64,000 bases of DNA from Diphasiastrum complanatum (GCA_029204225.1 CM055109.1:32742927-32806926), one strand, 5' to 3'. Positions 45,770-58,720 are shown, counted from the stretch's first letter. Notes: generated by a model from the sequence alone, not told the origin. Numbers and translations are program-made.

Positions 45770-46860
45770 ACCTAGTCCAAGTTAGTGCAAGCAACTTTCA
45801 TCATACATCCATGCTATAACACAATCCACTAGTGTGCACCCATATTTCTAAAGACCTTTGCATCTATAAAATAATGGAATTAAGATTATGGTGAATCTCT
45901 TAGGCCGATCCATAATTGAATGGATGTTGAAGGACGAATCAAACGGGATGTTGAACCGAGTGTAAAGGTCAACTAAAAAAAACCATTCCAATTGTAAATG
46001 AAGGTGAGAGATATGCCTTTACATGGTTGAAAGAATTTTTTTACGGTCCCAGTTATTCATCTTCATGGATCTTATTCTCTTTTCTCCACTTTCTTGAGGA
46101 CTTTTTTATGGGCATGATGTTCTTGTAAACCAATGCCACAAATGTCCTACATTTAAGCATGTGATTGTCTAAGACTAGATGCAAGTAATTAGCTATATTC
46201 ATAATGGTTAGCATTTCATTTTCTTAGTACCGCAAGGATTTACTCTTATTGCAAGTGTGCATATGTAGAGATATGACAAAAATTAAGAATAAAAACATAT
46301 ATACGAAATGATTTTGTGAATGCAACCAAATAATCTATATCTGTTGTGCCAAAGCTTTTTGTGCACACATATTTAAGACATGGCTAGGCCTGTTGACTTT
46401 TGCATAAACTCCATTGACCAACTCAAACACACAATATTGCTTTTTGCAAGGCTAGCCCAAAATTTTTTTTTGGACTTGGGCAATTCATTATCTGCAACAA
46501 ATAGATGAGGTTGATTTCATATTTAATAGGAATGCCATTCAATATTTCATGGGCAACATCATGAGTCCAATGTTAAGGATTATGAGGATAATTTATATCT
46601 TTTATTTTTTAATTTTAGAAGCAGCTAAGATCTTAGATATTTTTGTGTTTTTCAAAATTTTCAAAATTAGGTCATATGCTACAATGATTCCAAGTACAAG
46701 TATTTTGAGGTAATTAATTGATCTTATTTCTTATGATTTATAAATACTTAAACTCAATTATATTTGTAAATTGCATCATGAAATGTACATACACCGATGT
46801 TTGAAGACTATTATTTTGAAAAACCAATATGATCATGCATGCTAAATATTGTAAACCTTG
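45770..46860. other. Unassigned AT-rich region
   Basis: Includes the third partial copy of the tandem-duplication landmark at about 46390-46460. Otherwise featureless. Confidence 0.3.
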
Positions 46861-49255
46861 CAATGTGAGTTATACGTCTAAGTCCGTGAGAATCTGCGGA
46901 TGTTTGGTTGACCAAAATGCGATGATGCTTCTTCTTGAATATCTACTCAAGCTAGCTTGGTCTGGTCTGATGACGGGTACTGTCGGCTGCTCGGCTTCTG
47001 TAGTTGTAGCTGCAAATTTTGTAGAAGGAACATCAACATTGGAAGAATCCATGCTACGTAAAATAGAATGAAATGACATAGCATTGTTTGTCGATGGTTG
47101 TTTGAAATCATAGTATGTAAGTTCTTAAAATATTACATCCCTAGAGACAAATACTGCATTAGTGGATGGATCATAAACTTTATAAGCTTTATGTTCATCG
47201 GGATAACCAATGAAAATACATTTATTTGTCCTATGATCCAGTTTCTTCCTAAGCTGTTTAGGAATGTGAACAAAACATATACAACCAAAGATTTTTAAAT
47301 ATCTGACACTAGGCTTGTGCCCATGCCAAACTTCATAAGGAGTTTTGTTGTTGACAACTTTGGTGCTAGATCTGTTCTATACGTAATAGGCTGTGGCAGT
47401 AGCTTCTGTCCAGAACTTCGTAGGTAGGTGTGCTTGATGTAGCATGGATCTGGCTGAATTGAGAAGAATTTGATTCTTTCTTTCTGCAGTCCCGTTTTGT
47501 TGAGGTGAATAGGAAGTAGTGAATTGTCTTCTAATACCATGTTCAGCCATGTAGTCAGACATCTCATTAGAGATGTATTCATCGCCACCATCAGTTCGGA
47601 GTGCTTACAGTTTTGTGACAATTTGTGTCTTAGCCATGGCCTTGAATCTCTTGAAGCATTCAAAGGCTTCAGATTTGTGCTTAATGAATATGACTGTAGA
47701 CCATCTAGAATAATCATCTATGAAAGTGATAAAATAGATTGCATCTCCTAATGATGGAGTTGGCATTGGACTACAGAGATCACTATGTACAAGATCCAAT
47801 ACATGCTTTGTTTTGATGGAATGTGATTTTAGAAACTTGCTTCTAGAGTGCTTCCCATATATGCATGATTTACAAAAGAAAGATTTTCTATCTAATGAAG
47901 AAGAGAAATTCAGTCCATCAACTAAATTATTACAATGCATATAAGAAAATGATTTTGTATTCATGTGTCCAAATGACTATGCCACAGAACAACACTGTCA
48001 TTTACATTTTCATTAGAGATACTAGTTAATGCAATTGAATTAGAGAGTACGTATAGATTTTTGACTCTAGTGCATGTAGTCAAAGTAGTATCTTCCTCGA
48101 GTATTGTACACTACTCAGATGACAAAGTGATAGTGTAGCCCTCATCAGTTATCTTAGAGACTGATAACAGGTTCTTTGACAACAGAGGAATATGAAGGAC
48201 GTTAGGAACACAAATAGATAGATCGTTGTTGAAGTTGACCTTCACTGTTCACATATGGTGCTAGAATCTCCGAGGTAGATAAATTGGCCTATGTTCTAAG
48301 TTGTGTACTCCGTAAACCATTCCTTGCAAGAGGTCATGTGTTGGGTAGCGCCGATGTTCAGGTACTAGCTATCACGGTCTTCGTTGCTGTTGTATGCCAT
48401 TAACAAGTGTGTGTCTTGTTCCTTGAATTCGGCCGTGTTGGAGTCTGACTACTGTTGTTGTTGTTGCTTCTTTGTCTCATTGTAGATCCTAATGCAACAC
48501 TCCTTGATGTCATGATTAGCTCTCTTGCAATATCTGCAGAAGAGCTTCTTGTGCGATTCACCATGCTCAACTTGAGTGTGAGGCTTCTGTTGTTGCTGCT
48601 GCACTTGATTCTTGCCCTTGAAATAGTCTTTCTTCTTGGTGTATAGAGCCACAGATTTGTCTTTGATGGACAGGCTACTAGTCTTTCTCCGCATTTCTTA
48701 TGACAGATCACCTTTTGAAGAGTGAGGTCAGGTTGTGCGGAGATCATCACCACAAAGTGCTCATAGGACTTTGGAAGAGAAGAAAGCAAGGTCATGACGA
48801 CATCATCATCTTGAATAGAACATTCTACAGTTGATAATTGATCTAACAAGTACTTGAAGTTGTTGATGTGAAAAGTGATGGCAGTAGAATCAGACATGCT
48901 AAAAGTAAAGAACTTTTTTTTAAGATGTAATCTCGTGGTTACATCATGAGTCTCATAGAGACTTGATAACAAGTCCAGTACTTCCTTAGAGATTTGTGGT
49001 AACATGAGATATTTGGAAGTCGGTCAGCTTGAGTGTGATACACGCTAAGGCCTTATGATCTTTGATCCTCCAAGCCTTTGCTTGATCACCATCTTCTAGT
49101 TTCAGGTCTTCACCTTCTACTACATCCCAAAGATCTCTATCTATCAACATCATTCTAAGTTTCAGCTTCCAGATATAGAAGTTAGAACCATTGAACTTGT
49201 CAATTACTCTAGTTTCATTGAGTTATAAAGATGAAGAGCTACCTATATGAGACAT
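46861..49255 (-). pseudogene. Copia element: gag, pre-integrase and integrase (RT lost)
   Basis: Gag starts at an ATG at 49255 soon after the PBS and extends through 48400-49005 (LHLKKKFFTFSMSDSTAITF, MTLLSSLPKSYEHFVVMISA) to the intact knuckle CRYCKRANHDIKEC near 48530 and a Gln-rich tail. Pre-integrase and integrase follow at 47295-47964: CKSCIYGKHSRSKFLKSHSI, LDLVHSDLCSPMPTPSLGDA, YFITFIDDYSRWSTVIFIKH, SPQQNGTAERKN and LPTKFWTEATATAYYV. The integrase tail reaches VFVSRDVIF and VIRPDQ near 46900, where it is truncated. Stops and frameshifts throughout. The UBN2-type gag suggests a Tnt1-like lineage (inference). Confidence 0.83.
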
Positions 49256-49307
49256 GATAACAGTATACAAATAGAAAAAAATTAATCTCTTGGTTTATTT
49301 GAACGAT

Positions 49308-49319
49308 ACTCTGATACCA
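49308..49319 (-). promoter_or_regulatory. Primer-binding site (initiator-Met type)
   Basis: The minus strand reads TGGTATCAGAGT, 53 nt upstream of the gag ATG of the minus-strand copia element. The LTR that should adjoin it is absent: the plus-strand element's gag begins 20 nt away. Confidence 0.7.
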
Positions 49320-49339
49320 ATCTGATGGGGCAACACAAT

Positions 49340-52300
49340 ATGGCTACAATGATCCAAACAAGAATAGCAATTAGTCTTGATGGCACAAACTACAGGATAT
49401 GGAAATTCAAAATCAAAACACTTCTGAAGGGCGAAGTCATATGGTCGGTGACCGAACTCTCAGAGGTGTAGCCTCCAGAGGGAGACCCGAGGAGAGATGA
49501 ATGTATCAGAAAGGATGAGCGTGCAATGGCGATCATCGTTTCTTCCATCAATGAAGATCTACTCATGCTGATTTAAGACTACGAAAGTAGCCATGCAGCA
49601 TGGGAAAGATTAAAGTAGATATACAAAGTGAGGACTGCAGTTTAAGTGTTGCATCTTCACAATCAGCTGCAATCCATACGATTGGATGGCAACCAGTTGG
49701 ACCAGCACATTGAGAAGATCAGAACAATCTTCGCTCAACTCGCTGCATCAGGACAGGAGCACCAGTCCCAGCACCACAACAGCTGATGTACTTCATGAAG
49801 TCTCTACCTACATCCTATCAGTCGTTGAGAATGCTCATACTGAGTATACCAAATATGACATTTGCAAAGCAATCAGTCTTGTCGCTGATGAGAGACTAAT
49901 GAGGCACAAAGGAGAAGGAAGCAGTGATCAAGAGAAAGTTATCTTCACAAAAGAGAAGGAGAAGAACAAGAACAAACCCAGATTCGACAAGACAAAGTCT
50001 TCGAATCAACAATCTTCTTTCTGTGATCATTGTCACAAATGTTGGTTCAATCCAGCAATAGCTCGCATGCATTGCAAGAAGAAGGGGCACTCTGCATACG
50101 ATTGTAGATTCAACCCAAAAAGGAAGAACAAAGCTAAGAAAGCAAATGTTGCAGAGTCATCCAAAGATGTAGATAGAACTGATGAAACCTTCACAATACT
50201 TGATGAAGCTTCAACGAACTACACTGAACAAGACTACAATGTAGTCATTGATTCAGGAGCAACATCACACATCACCTGCAACAAGAAAATCTTGATCAAC
50301 TTCAAAGAACTCGAAAATAACAGAGCAGCAATTCTAGGTGATGGGAGCAGACATTCTAGGTGATGGGACTCTACACCTGCAAACACTGTCAGGTCAAGCA
50401 GAGCTGCTAGGAGCACTCTACGTGCCTTCACTAAGAAAAGATATGCTATTAGTCTCCAAGATGGCAGATCTTGGAATTCGAGTTTTAATCGAGACAATAC
50501 ATGTCGTATGATCGAGAAAACAACAAACAAATTGCTGACGATTGGATGCAAAAAAGAAAATCTCTACCAAGCCAAGATAATCAATGATTCTGATAACATT
50601 TTAAATGCATCAGAGAATGAAGATCATCTCTAGCATAGGAGAATATATCATCTGAACATGAGGAGCTTGTATGACATGTGTAAGAAAGACATAGTCATAG
50701 GTATAAAGATATCAAGACCCGATACCGAGTTCTACGAAGCTTGTTAGAAAGGAAAACAACATCGGAATCCATTCACACATGACGAAAGAAGAGCCAAAAA
50801 AGTCCTTGAGCTCATCCACTCAGATGTTTGTGGACCGATGAAGGTGGATTTGCTCTCAAGATCGAGGTATTTCCTAACGTTCATAGATGATTATAGTCAG
50901 ATGTCTACGATCTACTACCTAAAGAACAAATATGAAGTGTTTGACTCTTTCAAAAAGTTCATGGCATTTGCAGAGAGATGCACCTCAAAGAAGACTCAAA
51001 TCATCAGATCTGACAATGGAGGTGAGTATAAGAGCACAGAATTTTCAAAAATCTGCCAAGAACAGCGGAAGAGCATTAGTTCACTCCTGCATACACACCA
51101 TAATATAATGTTGTCGTAGAAAGAAGAAATAGGAGGCTAGACGAAGGAGCCAGATGCATGATGGCACAGGCTCGATTGCCAAGTCAATTCTGGGCAATAG
51201 CTGCAGCAGTACACTTGCAAAACAGATCAACAATGACATTGCTGGAAAACAAGACACCGTACGAGATGTGGACAGGTACAAAGCCTGATCTATCATACGT
51301 ACATGTGTTTGGATGTGCAGCATACAAGCACATTCCAAAAGAAAAAAGAAACAAGATCGATGATAAATCATAACAAACAATCATGGTCGGGTACTCAAAC
51401 GGATCACATGTGTACAAACTCTACAATCCAACCACGAAGAAGGTTGTTTCGAGTAGAGATGTGAAGTTCGATGAGTCCACATTTCTTGGACTAAGAGATG
51501 AAAAAGGCCATGAGATCTTCACATTGCTGCCAATTCAAGAGGGAGATTGAGGACAGATGTCAATCAAAATGTTGAGCCCCAGACTCCAGAGCAATAGGAA
51601 GCAAAAGATCAACCTCACGAATAAGAAACGTCCAAGCAACGAAAAAAAAAAATCCAGAAGGTCAATGGGACAAAGAAGACCTCCAGATCGATACACTGAC
51701 AATCTTCAGTGGAGCGGAGAAACACAATTGGAATACTGCAGCTTCACTGAAGGGCCAATAACATATCAAGAAGCCGTCCAGAGTCTAGAGGGAGAATTCT
51801 GGAAGCAGACAATGTCAGAGGAGATCGAGTCGATGAGGCAAAACGAGGCATAGACACTAGAGCCACTACCAGAAAACAAAAGATCGTCGAGTGCAAGTGG
51901 GTGTACAAGAAGAAATAAAATCAGATGGCATTGTTGGCCATTACAAAGCAAGGCTTGTCGCGAATAGCTACACACAAAGGTATGGTGTTGATTATTTCAA
52001 CACATATTCGCCGATGGTCAAGATGACAAGCATACGACTGCTCCTTGCATATGCTACACAACACAATCTGGAAATTCACTAGATTGATGTAAAGGCAGCC
52101 TTTTTTCATGGAGATCTAGAGGAGGGGATCTTCATGAAGTAGCCTGAAGGATTTAAAGACCTTGACAATCGATAATATGTTTGTCGGTTGCAAAGATGCA
52201 TTTATGGTCTAAAGTAGACATCACGAGCTTGGTACAAGAAGCTCGACAGTCTTCTGAAGTCTCTAGACTTCAATCCTACACAACCAAAATATAATATCTA

Positions 52301-52340
52301 CATAAAAGGAGTAGGAAAATTTTTTGTGATAATGATTTCA
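49340..52340 (+). pseudogene. Copia element: gag, protease, integrase and part of RT
   Basis: Gag starts at 49340 (MATMIQTRIAISLDGTNYRI, WKFKIKTLLKGEVIW) and shows an odd Cys region near 50020-50105: CDHCHKCW, an insertion, then MHCKKKGHSAYDC. The protease motif VVIDSGATSHIT is intact near 50240. Integrase has YFLTFIDDYSQMSTIYYLKN, IIRSDNGGEYKSTEF, LPSQFWAIAAAVHLQN and VHVFGCAAYKHIPKEKRN. RT starts near 51740 (ITYQEAVQSLEGEFWKQTMS) and decays through frame changes (IDVKAAFFHG-like) to about 52340. There it stops just before the YVDD box. No LTR was found on either side. Confidence 0.83.
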
Positions 52341-52344
52341 AGGA

Positions 52345-53139
52345 CTTCCACAAACTTGCATTTAGAACAAGTCTACAGAAATGAACTATGTTTGAGACAG
52401 CTTCACGAAATGTTCGCAATAGTTTCATGACAATTCAAAAGTTCAAATATTTTTAACACCTTTGACTTTGTTCACGAAAAGTTCGTGAAGAGAGAAAAAA
52501 TTCCCGAAGGTCATCATATTTTTATGTTGAACTGTTTTAAAGACACCTTCGCCATTTTAAGGACACCTTCGTCTTTTTTGCAAAATCTCGAAGGGAGAGA
52601 AAACTGTCAAAGGTCATCTACTTTGAACGAGGAACATTCCCAACCACTTTCCAAATTTGCAAAGTGAGAGAAAGTCACTTCCCTTATAAAGCAAAGTGAG
52701 AGAATTTGCAACGCCCTCGTCCATGTCAACATTCCCTATGGGTTGACAGTGTACACCATGTATAGTTGTCACAAAAGCCATATACCTCCAAGTACAATGG
52801 CTTACCTAATTAGGTGACATTCATTTATTGTAGTTAATACATGGATGAAATATATAAGTAGATTATCCAAGCACAAATTGTTGGTTGCTCCATCCACAAG
52901 ATGTATTATTTGAGCCTCCCAATTGAATCGTCAATTTTGGTTATAATTGCTATTTGTAGTGTAATATAGCAGCAGCTTGCTTTTTATCTGTGTACAACGT
53001 AGACGAATGCTTGTTATGATTAAATGCATTTTCATTGTTGTTTAATTGCACTTGTTTACTCATTCTGATCAGAACACAGATGTCTACGACTCCTCAGTTT
53101 CTGATCAGACAATGGCTGTCTTTGATGCCTGAGAAACTC
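52345..53139 (+). repeat. Promoter-like non-coding block, possible LTR remnant
   Basis: It follows the abrupt end of RT homology. TATAAA at 52685-52690 lies in CTTCCCTTATAAAGCAAAG. Upstream are repeated words (CACCTTCG three times; TTCACGAAAAGTTCGTGAA palindrome near 52475), which look like U3-type regulatory sequence. No matching second LTR was identified, so this is tentative. Confidence 0.35.
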
Positions 53140-54060
53140 GCGATATCATACTGCTCTTCCATTTATTTTAGAACTATACTTCATATTGACTCTGATTTTA
53201 GTAGTACCACACATTGTCTTTGAATGGAAGATAGGATCATGGGACAGATAAATGGCACTCTGAGAATCCATCATCATGTGCATGGTCTTCATCATGGTAT
53301 CCCAATTGCCTCTAGCATCATCTGCAACCAAACTACCTCGTTCACCACCTTTGAAGCTATGACGTATTCAACTTCGCAAGAGGATTGAGCTACCAGAGTT
53401 TGCTTTTTGCATATCCAACTGATTGCTGCTCCACATGCTATTGAACATCCTCCAGTTACGGACTTGTTGTCATCTTTGCAGCTCGCCCAACTTGCATTAC
53501 TATAGTGGTGCAACTCGAATCCTTTCTTTCATTTTTTGCTCTGTAGGCTAATGCCATATTTTGGTACCCTTCAGATATTGTAGGATTCGTTTTGCCATTT
53601 GCCAATGTGCCATGCCAAGATTGGAAGAAAATTAGCTTAAAGCATAAACAGAGAAACCTAGATCGGACCTGGTACAAATTGTATGTACATCAGACTACCG
53701 ATTAGATTTTGGTAGGGTATACCTTCCATCTTGTCCTTTTCTTCCTCTATTTTTGGGCAATCCTGCTTCGTCAACTTGGTTCTAGCTATCATTGGTGTGG
53801 CTTTTTCCTTGTAGTCCATCATGTGATACTTTTCTGGCATATTCATATTGATCAAGTGCATTTCATCTTTTATTTGATCTCTTCTGATCTCCAGCCTAAG
53901 GCATTTTGTTGCTTCTCCTAGATTTGTAATTTCATAATTTTCAGAAATCTGACTCTTCGTGTCCTTGATTAGCATCAAGGAGTTTTTTATCATAAGAGAA
54001 TCATCCACGAAAATAGATGGCCAAGTCTTCAATGACTTCAAGTTATTAAACTTAACATCT
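53140..54060 (-). pseudogene. Copia RT (3' part) and RNase H fragment
   Basis: The minus strand reads SIFVDDSLMIKNSLMLIKDT (catalytic FVDD), ISENYEITNLGEATKCLRLE, then after a frame change HHYSNASWASCKDDNKSVTG, GAAISWICKKQTLVAQSSCE and VEYVIASKVVNEVVWLQMML. These are the standard copia RT end and RNase H. A further frame reaches DSQSAIYLSHDPIFHSKT near 53250. Ends abruptly on both sides. Confidence 0.8.
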
Positions 54061-54239
54061 GAACTTGGTTGTATGATTTGTGATTCCTGTAGATATCAAA
54101 TGAGCAGACGCAGAACCAAAGTTGGTTTCACCTGACCCTAGATCAATGATCAATAAACATGCAGGAAGAATCATGAAATAGAAATTAGTCATTCACCAAG
54201 GAGACAATTGTGGGCTTAATTTCTAACATTATGAAGGAC

Positions 54240-54716
54240 CTATCAAGTCTATTTTTACAGCTAGTGATGGTGTAAGATAGAAGTAGTAGGTTCTACCCCC
54301 TTGTGCTTAGGATCTTCAAGAAAGGTCAATGTTGAAGGATTCTTGTACATTCCTAGCATCACTAAGATTCTACTTAGTGTTGGACAAATGGTTGATAAAA
54401 TTTTTTGTGTGGAATTCACTTCTAATGATTGTTACATAAAGAAGAAGGGCAAAGTTATTGCTAAAGGCACTAGACTTGGAAAACTTTACAAGTTAGATGC
54501 TTTTGTTGACACCAATGTTGTGATGCTAGATGAGGAGGACAAATTATCAAACTTTAATCTTTGGCACAAAAGGCTTGGACACATCAATCCAAGTTCTATG
54601 GAGGCTATGTGCAAGGAGGAGCTTGCTTTGGCGTCTACTTCGTCATTATCTTCTCCGTGTTTCAATAAGCCCAGAGAACTAAGGGTAACTTTTGATCTCA
54701 ATCTGTAGGATGTGCA
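54240..54716 (+). pseudogene. Copia GAG-pre-integrase fragment
   Basis: The frame at 54301-54708 encodes FLYIPSITKILLSVGQMVDK, VEFTSNDCYIKKKGKVIAKG, and WHKRLGHINPSSMEAMCKEE. The DNA is highly similar to the minus-strand copy at 20945-21372, including upstream GAAGGACCTMTCAAGTCTAT, so both derive from one family. The frame ends at an unrelated C-terminus where homology breaks. Confidence 0.78.
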
Positions 54717-54729
54717 ACAGTTATCTTAT

Positions 54730-55056
54730 TAAGGATCTTACATAATATTATGTTCGTTCTCTCAGTTAAACCATTGGCTTTCGGATTATAGAGGGTTGTC
54801 TTTCTGTGTTTGATCAGAAAATAGGTTGTTAGCAGTCAAATTGTATCGTTAAGAAAATGAGTATCACGACCACTAACTAGCTCTCAAGGACAACCATAAC
54901 GTGTGATTATAGATTTGAATAAGAAAGCTGCGACAGTTTTTGCATCGTTTCATTTCGTCGCTTCAGCTTCCACATTCTTCGTTGCATAATCCGTTGCAAC
55001 CAAAATATATCAACACTTAGTGTGTCGGGTGACTGGCTTGATTGGAACGACAAAGT
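54730..55056 (-). pseudogene. Gypsy integrase core, downstream half (split by insertion)
   Basis: The minus strand reads IDFVVPIKPVTRHTKC, YILVATDYATKNVEAEATKR, RYGCP, ELVSGRDTHFLNDT and NPKANGLTERTN. This is a Ty3/gypsy integrase catalytic core in which SDRGTHF has become SGRDTHF. It is the direct continuation of the half at 60722-60900, interrupted by the copia element between them. Stops present. Confidence 0.82.
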
Positions 55057-55061
55057 CAATC
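55057..55061. other. Target-site duplication CAATC (left)
   Basis: CAATC immediately left of the copia element; its exact partner is at 60717-60721. Confidence 0.9.
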
Positions 55062-56159
55062 TGTTGGAGAGAGAGGGGAAGAATAAATGATGAACTCGAA
55101 CGAGAAACGAACTCAAACAAGAAACGAACGAGAAACGAACTCAAACAGAAAATGTTCGTGCGCAACAGAATGAACTATACGACAATCTCCGTAAGCATGA
55201 CTACGCCTATCAGAATGACAGAACTTTAGTGATAGAAATCACAGTCATTCTAGATTATGCGCCAAACTTTAATAGATGAAGCGCAAGAAGAATAATTTGT
55301 TGTGAATAGCAAGACAAATTATATGTCGCGAATGATTCATGAAGAGCTAGACTGTGCTTAACTGATAATTAGTCGCAAATGATTCACGAAAGACAAGACT
55401 AAATGTTAATTGTTTATTACCAGTAAGAACAACTAGAAAGATCAGAAAGAAGGAATTCTAAGCATAGCAATATTAACATAGATCTGAACGCAGAACAATG
55501 AACTGTATCAGATTAAGTATATCATGTATACATGTCAATAATACGGTAGAGCACAATACAGTAGCGAACGAAACCGCGTGCCCTACAAAGCTTATTTCAA
55601 TCTGTAAAAAGGAATTAAACCTTAATTTTGACAAAGTGAAGAATCAATGCTCAGGGCATCTACTTCGTTTATGTCGTCTTCTTCTACTCTCTTCATCATC
55701 TATTACACGAATGGTGTCCAGTATATATATGTTACATAATATTACAGGTGTGTAGATGTGAAAGTATAGAGTGGATGTGCTGTCTGTAGGAGATCATGGG
55801 TGGCTGCAATCGTTGTCCAATCCGTTAGCGCAACTGCATGGGGTGAGCGTAAAAAGGGTGCGACGTCAGCCAGTGCTGAAGTGAACGTTGGTGATGATGC
55901 AAAAAGTATGTCACTCTTACGAATGGCCTTAGGATAATATGTACATGGTGCCTTAGCTTTTAGGGCACTTTTGGCATTCTGTAGGATAGTGTCTCCTTTT
56001 TGCCTGTCACCTTAAACTATGTAGAAACAAGTGTCGTGATTCTTTCGTCTTTTCTTCGTCTGTGCGAATTTGCATGTAAATATGCGTTAGTAAATATGCA
56101 GCATGAATGGAGGTAGATTAAGATGGGATTTAGGAGAGCTAGAGGGAATAAATCCAACA
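55062..56159 (-). repeat. 3' LTR of the nested copia (1098 bp)
   Basis: On the minus strand it starts TGTTGGATTTATTCCC after the polypurine tract and ends CTCCAACA at the target duplication. A TATATATA run lies at about 55722-55731. U3 matches the 5' LTR at 60214-60716 closely; the distal part (55062-55660) has no counterpart there. It contains direct repeats of the word GAGAAACGAACTCAAACA near 55105-55155. Confidence 0.88.
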
Positions 56160-56169
56160 CCCCCCCTTA
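56160..56169 (-). promoter_or_regulatory. Polypurine tract of the nested copia
   Basis: The minus strand reads TTAAGGGGGGG directly before the TGTTGG that opens the 3' LTR. Primes plus-strand synthesis. Confidence 0.75.
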
Positions 56170-56189
56170 ATTTGGATCCATGAATACCT

Positions 56190-56690
56190 TGATCTTCAGA
56201 CTGAGCAATGCACAAAATCTGTTGTGTGCATTAACACTGAGTGCTTTTGTGAAAATGTCTGCAACCATAACCTGCGTTCTGCAGTATGTTAAGCTTACTT
56301 CTCTGTCGAGAACCTAGCCCCTGATGTAGTGATATCTGATCTCAATGTGCTTACTCCTAGAATGAAATCTAGGGTTGGTCGATAAGGCAATAGCACGTTG
56401 ATTATCACAAAATAAAATTGTAGGGCTGTACTAATACAGATTGATGTTTGATAGCAAATTTCTCAACCAAAACGCTGTCTTAATAGATTGAGAAGTAGCA
56501 ATGTATTCTGCTTCAATAGAGGAAAGTGAGATAGAGGTTTGCTTACAACTGTTCCATGAAATAGGACCGTCGTTGAAGAAGAATGTAAATCCAAATGTGG
56601 ACTTACGACTTTCTGCATCTCCTTCTCAGGTTGCATCATATTAGCCACTAAGTTGATGAAGATTGTCGTTGTTGACATCTCCATAGCAGA
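56190..56690 (-). pseudogene. Nested copia RNase H
   Basis: In broken frames the minus strand encodes [54 protein letters not shown] and DIFTKAL near 56240, the usual copia RNase H order. Several stops. Confidence 0.78.
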
Positions 56691-57890
56691 TGCACTGGTC
56701 CATGGTAGCTCGAATATATCTCATGACTCGAATAAGAGCCTTCCAATGGGTAATTCCAGGATTAGCCATGTATTGGCTAAGTGAGCTGACAACAAAAGAG
56801 ATATCTAGTCTTGTACAAACCATTACGTACATGAGAGATCCGAGTATCGATCGATACAGATACTCTCTCATCTGCTCCTCTTTCTGCTTGGTCTGGGGAC
56901 ATTGGTCCTTCGACAAATGCAGGTCTGGATCCATTGGTGAGCGAGTTAATTTACAATTCATCAAATTGTATCTGTTGAGAACATTGTGAAGATACCTTTG
57001 TTGAGTGATGTAAATCAATCGATTTGCTCTGTCTCTATGGATTTGAATTCCAAGACAGAATTGAGTTTCGTCCAGATCAGTCATGTCAATTTTGAGAACT
57101 ACATCTGTTTTGCATCCTTGACCATTTTGGTATTGTTGCTGAAGAGCAATGTATCATCAACGTACAAGGTGATGATAATGAAGGATTGCTGCACTGACTT
57201 TGAATAAACGTTCCAATCAGCAGTGCTTGGTTTGAATCCTTGTTCAATGAGGAATGTGTTGATCCTTTGAAACCAAGCTCTGGCAGACTGTTTCAAGACG
57301 TATAGTGCTTTGTGGAGTTTACAGACATGATTCTTCATGCCTTCCAGAATGTATCCTTCGGGCTGGATCATGTAGATATCTTCTTGTATGACTCCGTTCA
57401 GATAGGTTGTTTGTACATCAAGTTGATGTACTTTGAGGTTGGCAGCTGTAGCATAAGACAAGAGCATTCAGATCGATGAATGTTTGATGACTAGACTAAA
57501 AGTCTCACTGTAGTCGACATTCGGGATCTAGGTGAATCCTCGTGCTACTAGTCTAGCCTTCCTTAGATCAATTGCTCCGTTGGCATTATATTTGATCTTA
57601 AAGATCCATTTACAATCAATAATATTGCAACCAATAGGAGCTTCGACTAATGACCATGTCTGATTCTTGATCAGAGAGGAATACTCTCTGTCCATGGCTT
57701 CTTTAGAGAGCTCAGAGTCTAGTTGGCTAAGTGCCTCTTCGACTGTCGTTGGTTCCTGCATTAAGAGACAGGCAGACTCAGGAGTATACCTTGTGGGCTG
57801 TGTGCACACTCGACTTGATCTTTTGGGAGGATTCGATTGATGAACCACTCCTGGGACTTGTTGCTGGATAGCGGCAATATCTTCGTCTGA
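56641..57890 (-). pseudogene. Nested copia reverse transcriptase
   Basis: RT segments: EEALSQLDSELSKEAMDREY, NQTWSLVEAPIGCNIIDCKW, KARLVARGFT, a decayed VDYSETFS, VHQLDVQTTYLNG, LKQSARAWFQRINTFLIEQG, and ITLYVDDTLLFSNN with the catalytic YVDD near 57160. TQFCLGIQIHRDRANRLIYI and LGSLMYVMVCTRLDISFVVS follow. Three main frames (57528-57848, 57099-57467, 56641-57084) separated by frameshifts; the catalytic box itself survives. Confidence 0.87.
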
Positions 57891-57910
57891 TTCGCTGTCT
57901 CAAAGTGGGT

Positions 57911-58720
57911 CTACAATAGACACGCCTGAGCCAGAAGCTCGGATGTCGTGTCAATGGCAGGAGATGTAGGTTCTTCTTGAGCAATATCCTTATCTTTGAG
58001 GTCAACGAATTGATCATCGATAAAGATTGTATCCTGGCTATACAAGATTTGCTGGGGATCAAGATCGTACAGCTTGTAGGTGTTATCAGTGATCAAGATG
58101 GTCTTCAGACCTTGGAAGTCCAATTACTTCCTTGTGTCCTTTGGAATCTGCACGTAGGCAATGCACCCAAACACTCTTAGGTTCTTCAAAGAAGGCTTAG
58201 AGCCTATCCACACCTCGTGGGGTGTCTTGTCTGAGAGGGCCTTGGTCGAACATCTATTCTGGACGTAAGCTGCAGTGGAGACAGCTTCAACCCAGAATCT
58301 CTTGGGCAACGATGCATGCGATAGCATACACTTAGCAGATTCGACCAAAGTACGTTACTTCCTCTCAGCTAAGCTATTAGATTGAGGACTATAAGGAGTG
58401 ATGAATTGCTGCTCAATGCCTTGGCTTTTGCAGTACTCCTTAAACTCGACAGAGATGTATTCTCCACCGTTGTTTGACCTTAGGGCCTTGATCGTCCTTC
58501 TAGTCTCCTTTTCTGCATGCTCCTTGAAGATTCTGAAGCAGTTGAAGGCTTCTGATTTATTTTTTATGAAATACACCATCGTCCTTCTGGAGAATTTGTC
58601 AATAAAGGTTATAAAATACTTGGCATCCTTCAGTGAAGGATTTTTCATCGGGCCACAAATATCTGAATGTACAACGTCTAGTAATCCTCTAGCAACATGT
58701 TGATGGCTTGACTTGAATGG
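57911..58720 (-). pseudogene. Nested copia integrase
   Basis: The core reads LLDVVHSDICGPMKNPSLKD, YFITFIDKFSRRTMVYFIKN, IKALRSNNGGEYISVEF (the canonical SDNGGEY is SNNGGEY, so the second catalytic Asp is Asn), then YSPQSNSLAERK. A stop follows, then LPKRFWVEAVSTAAYVQNRC, NLRVFGCIAYVQIPKDTRK and QDTIFIDDQFVDLKDKD. The Asp-to-Asn change alone would abolish strand transfer in this enzyme family. Confidence 0.85.

Noticed and set aside
48455-48646. Leu-rich plus-strand ORF resembling membrane helices
   Set aside because: Antisense of the Gln/Lys-rich gag tail of the minus copia; the hydrophobicity is an artefact of reverse-complemented CAA/CAG codons.
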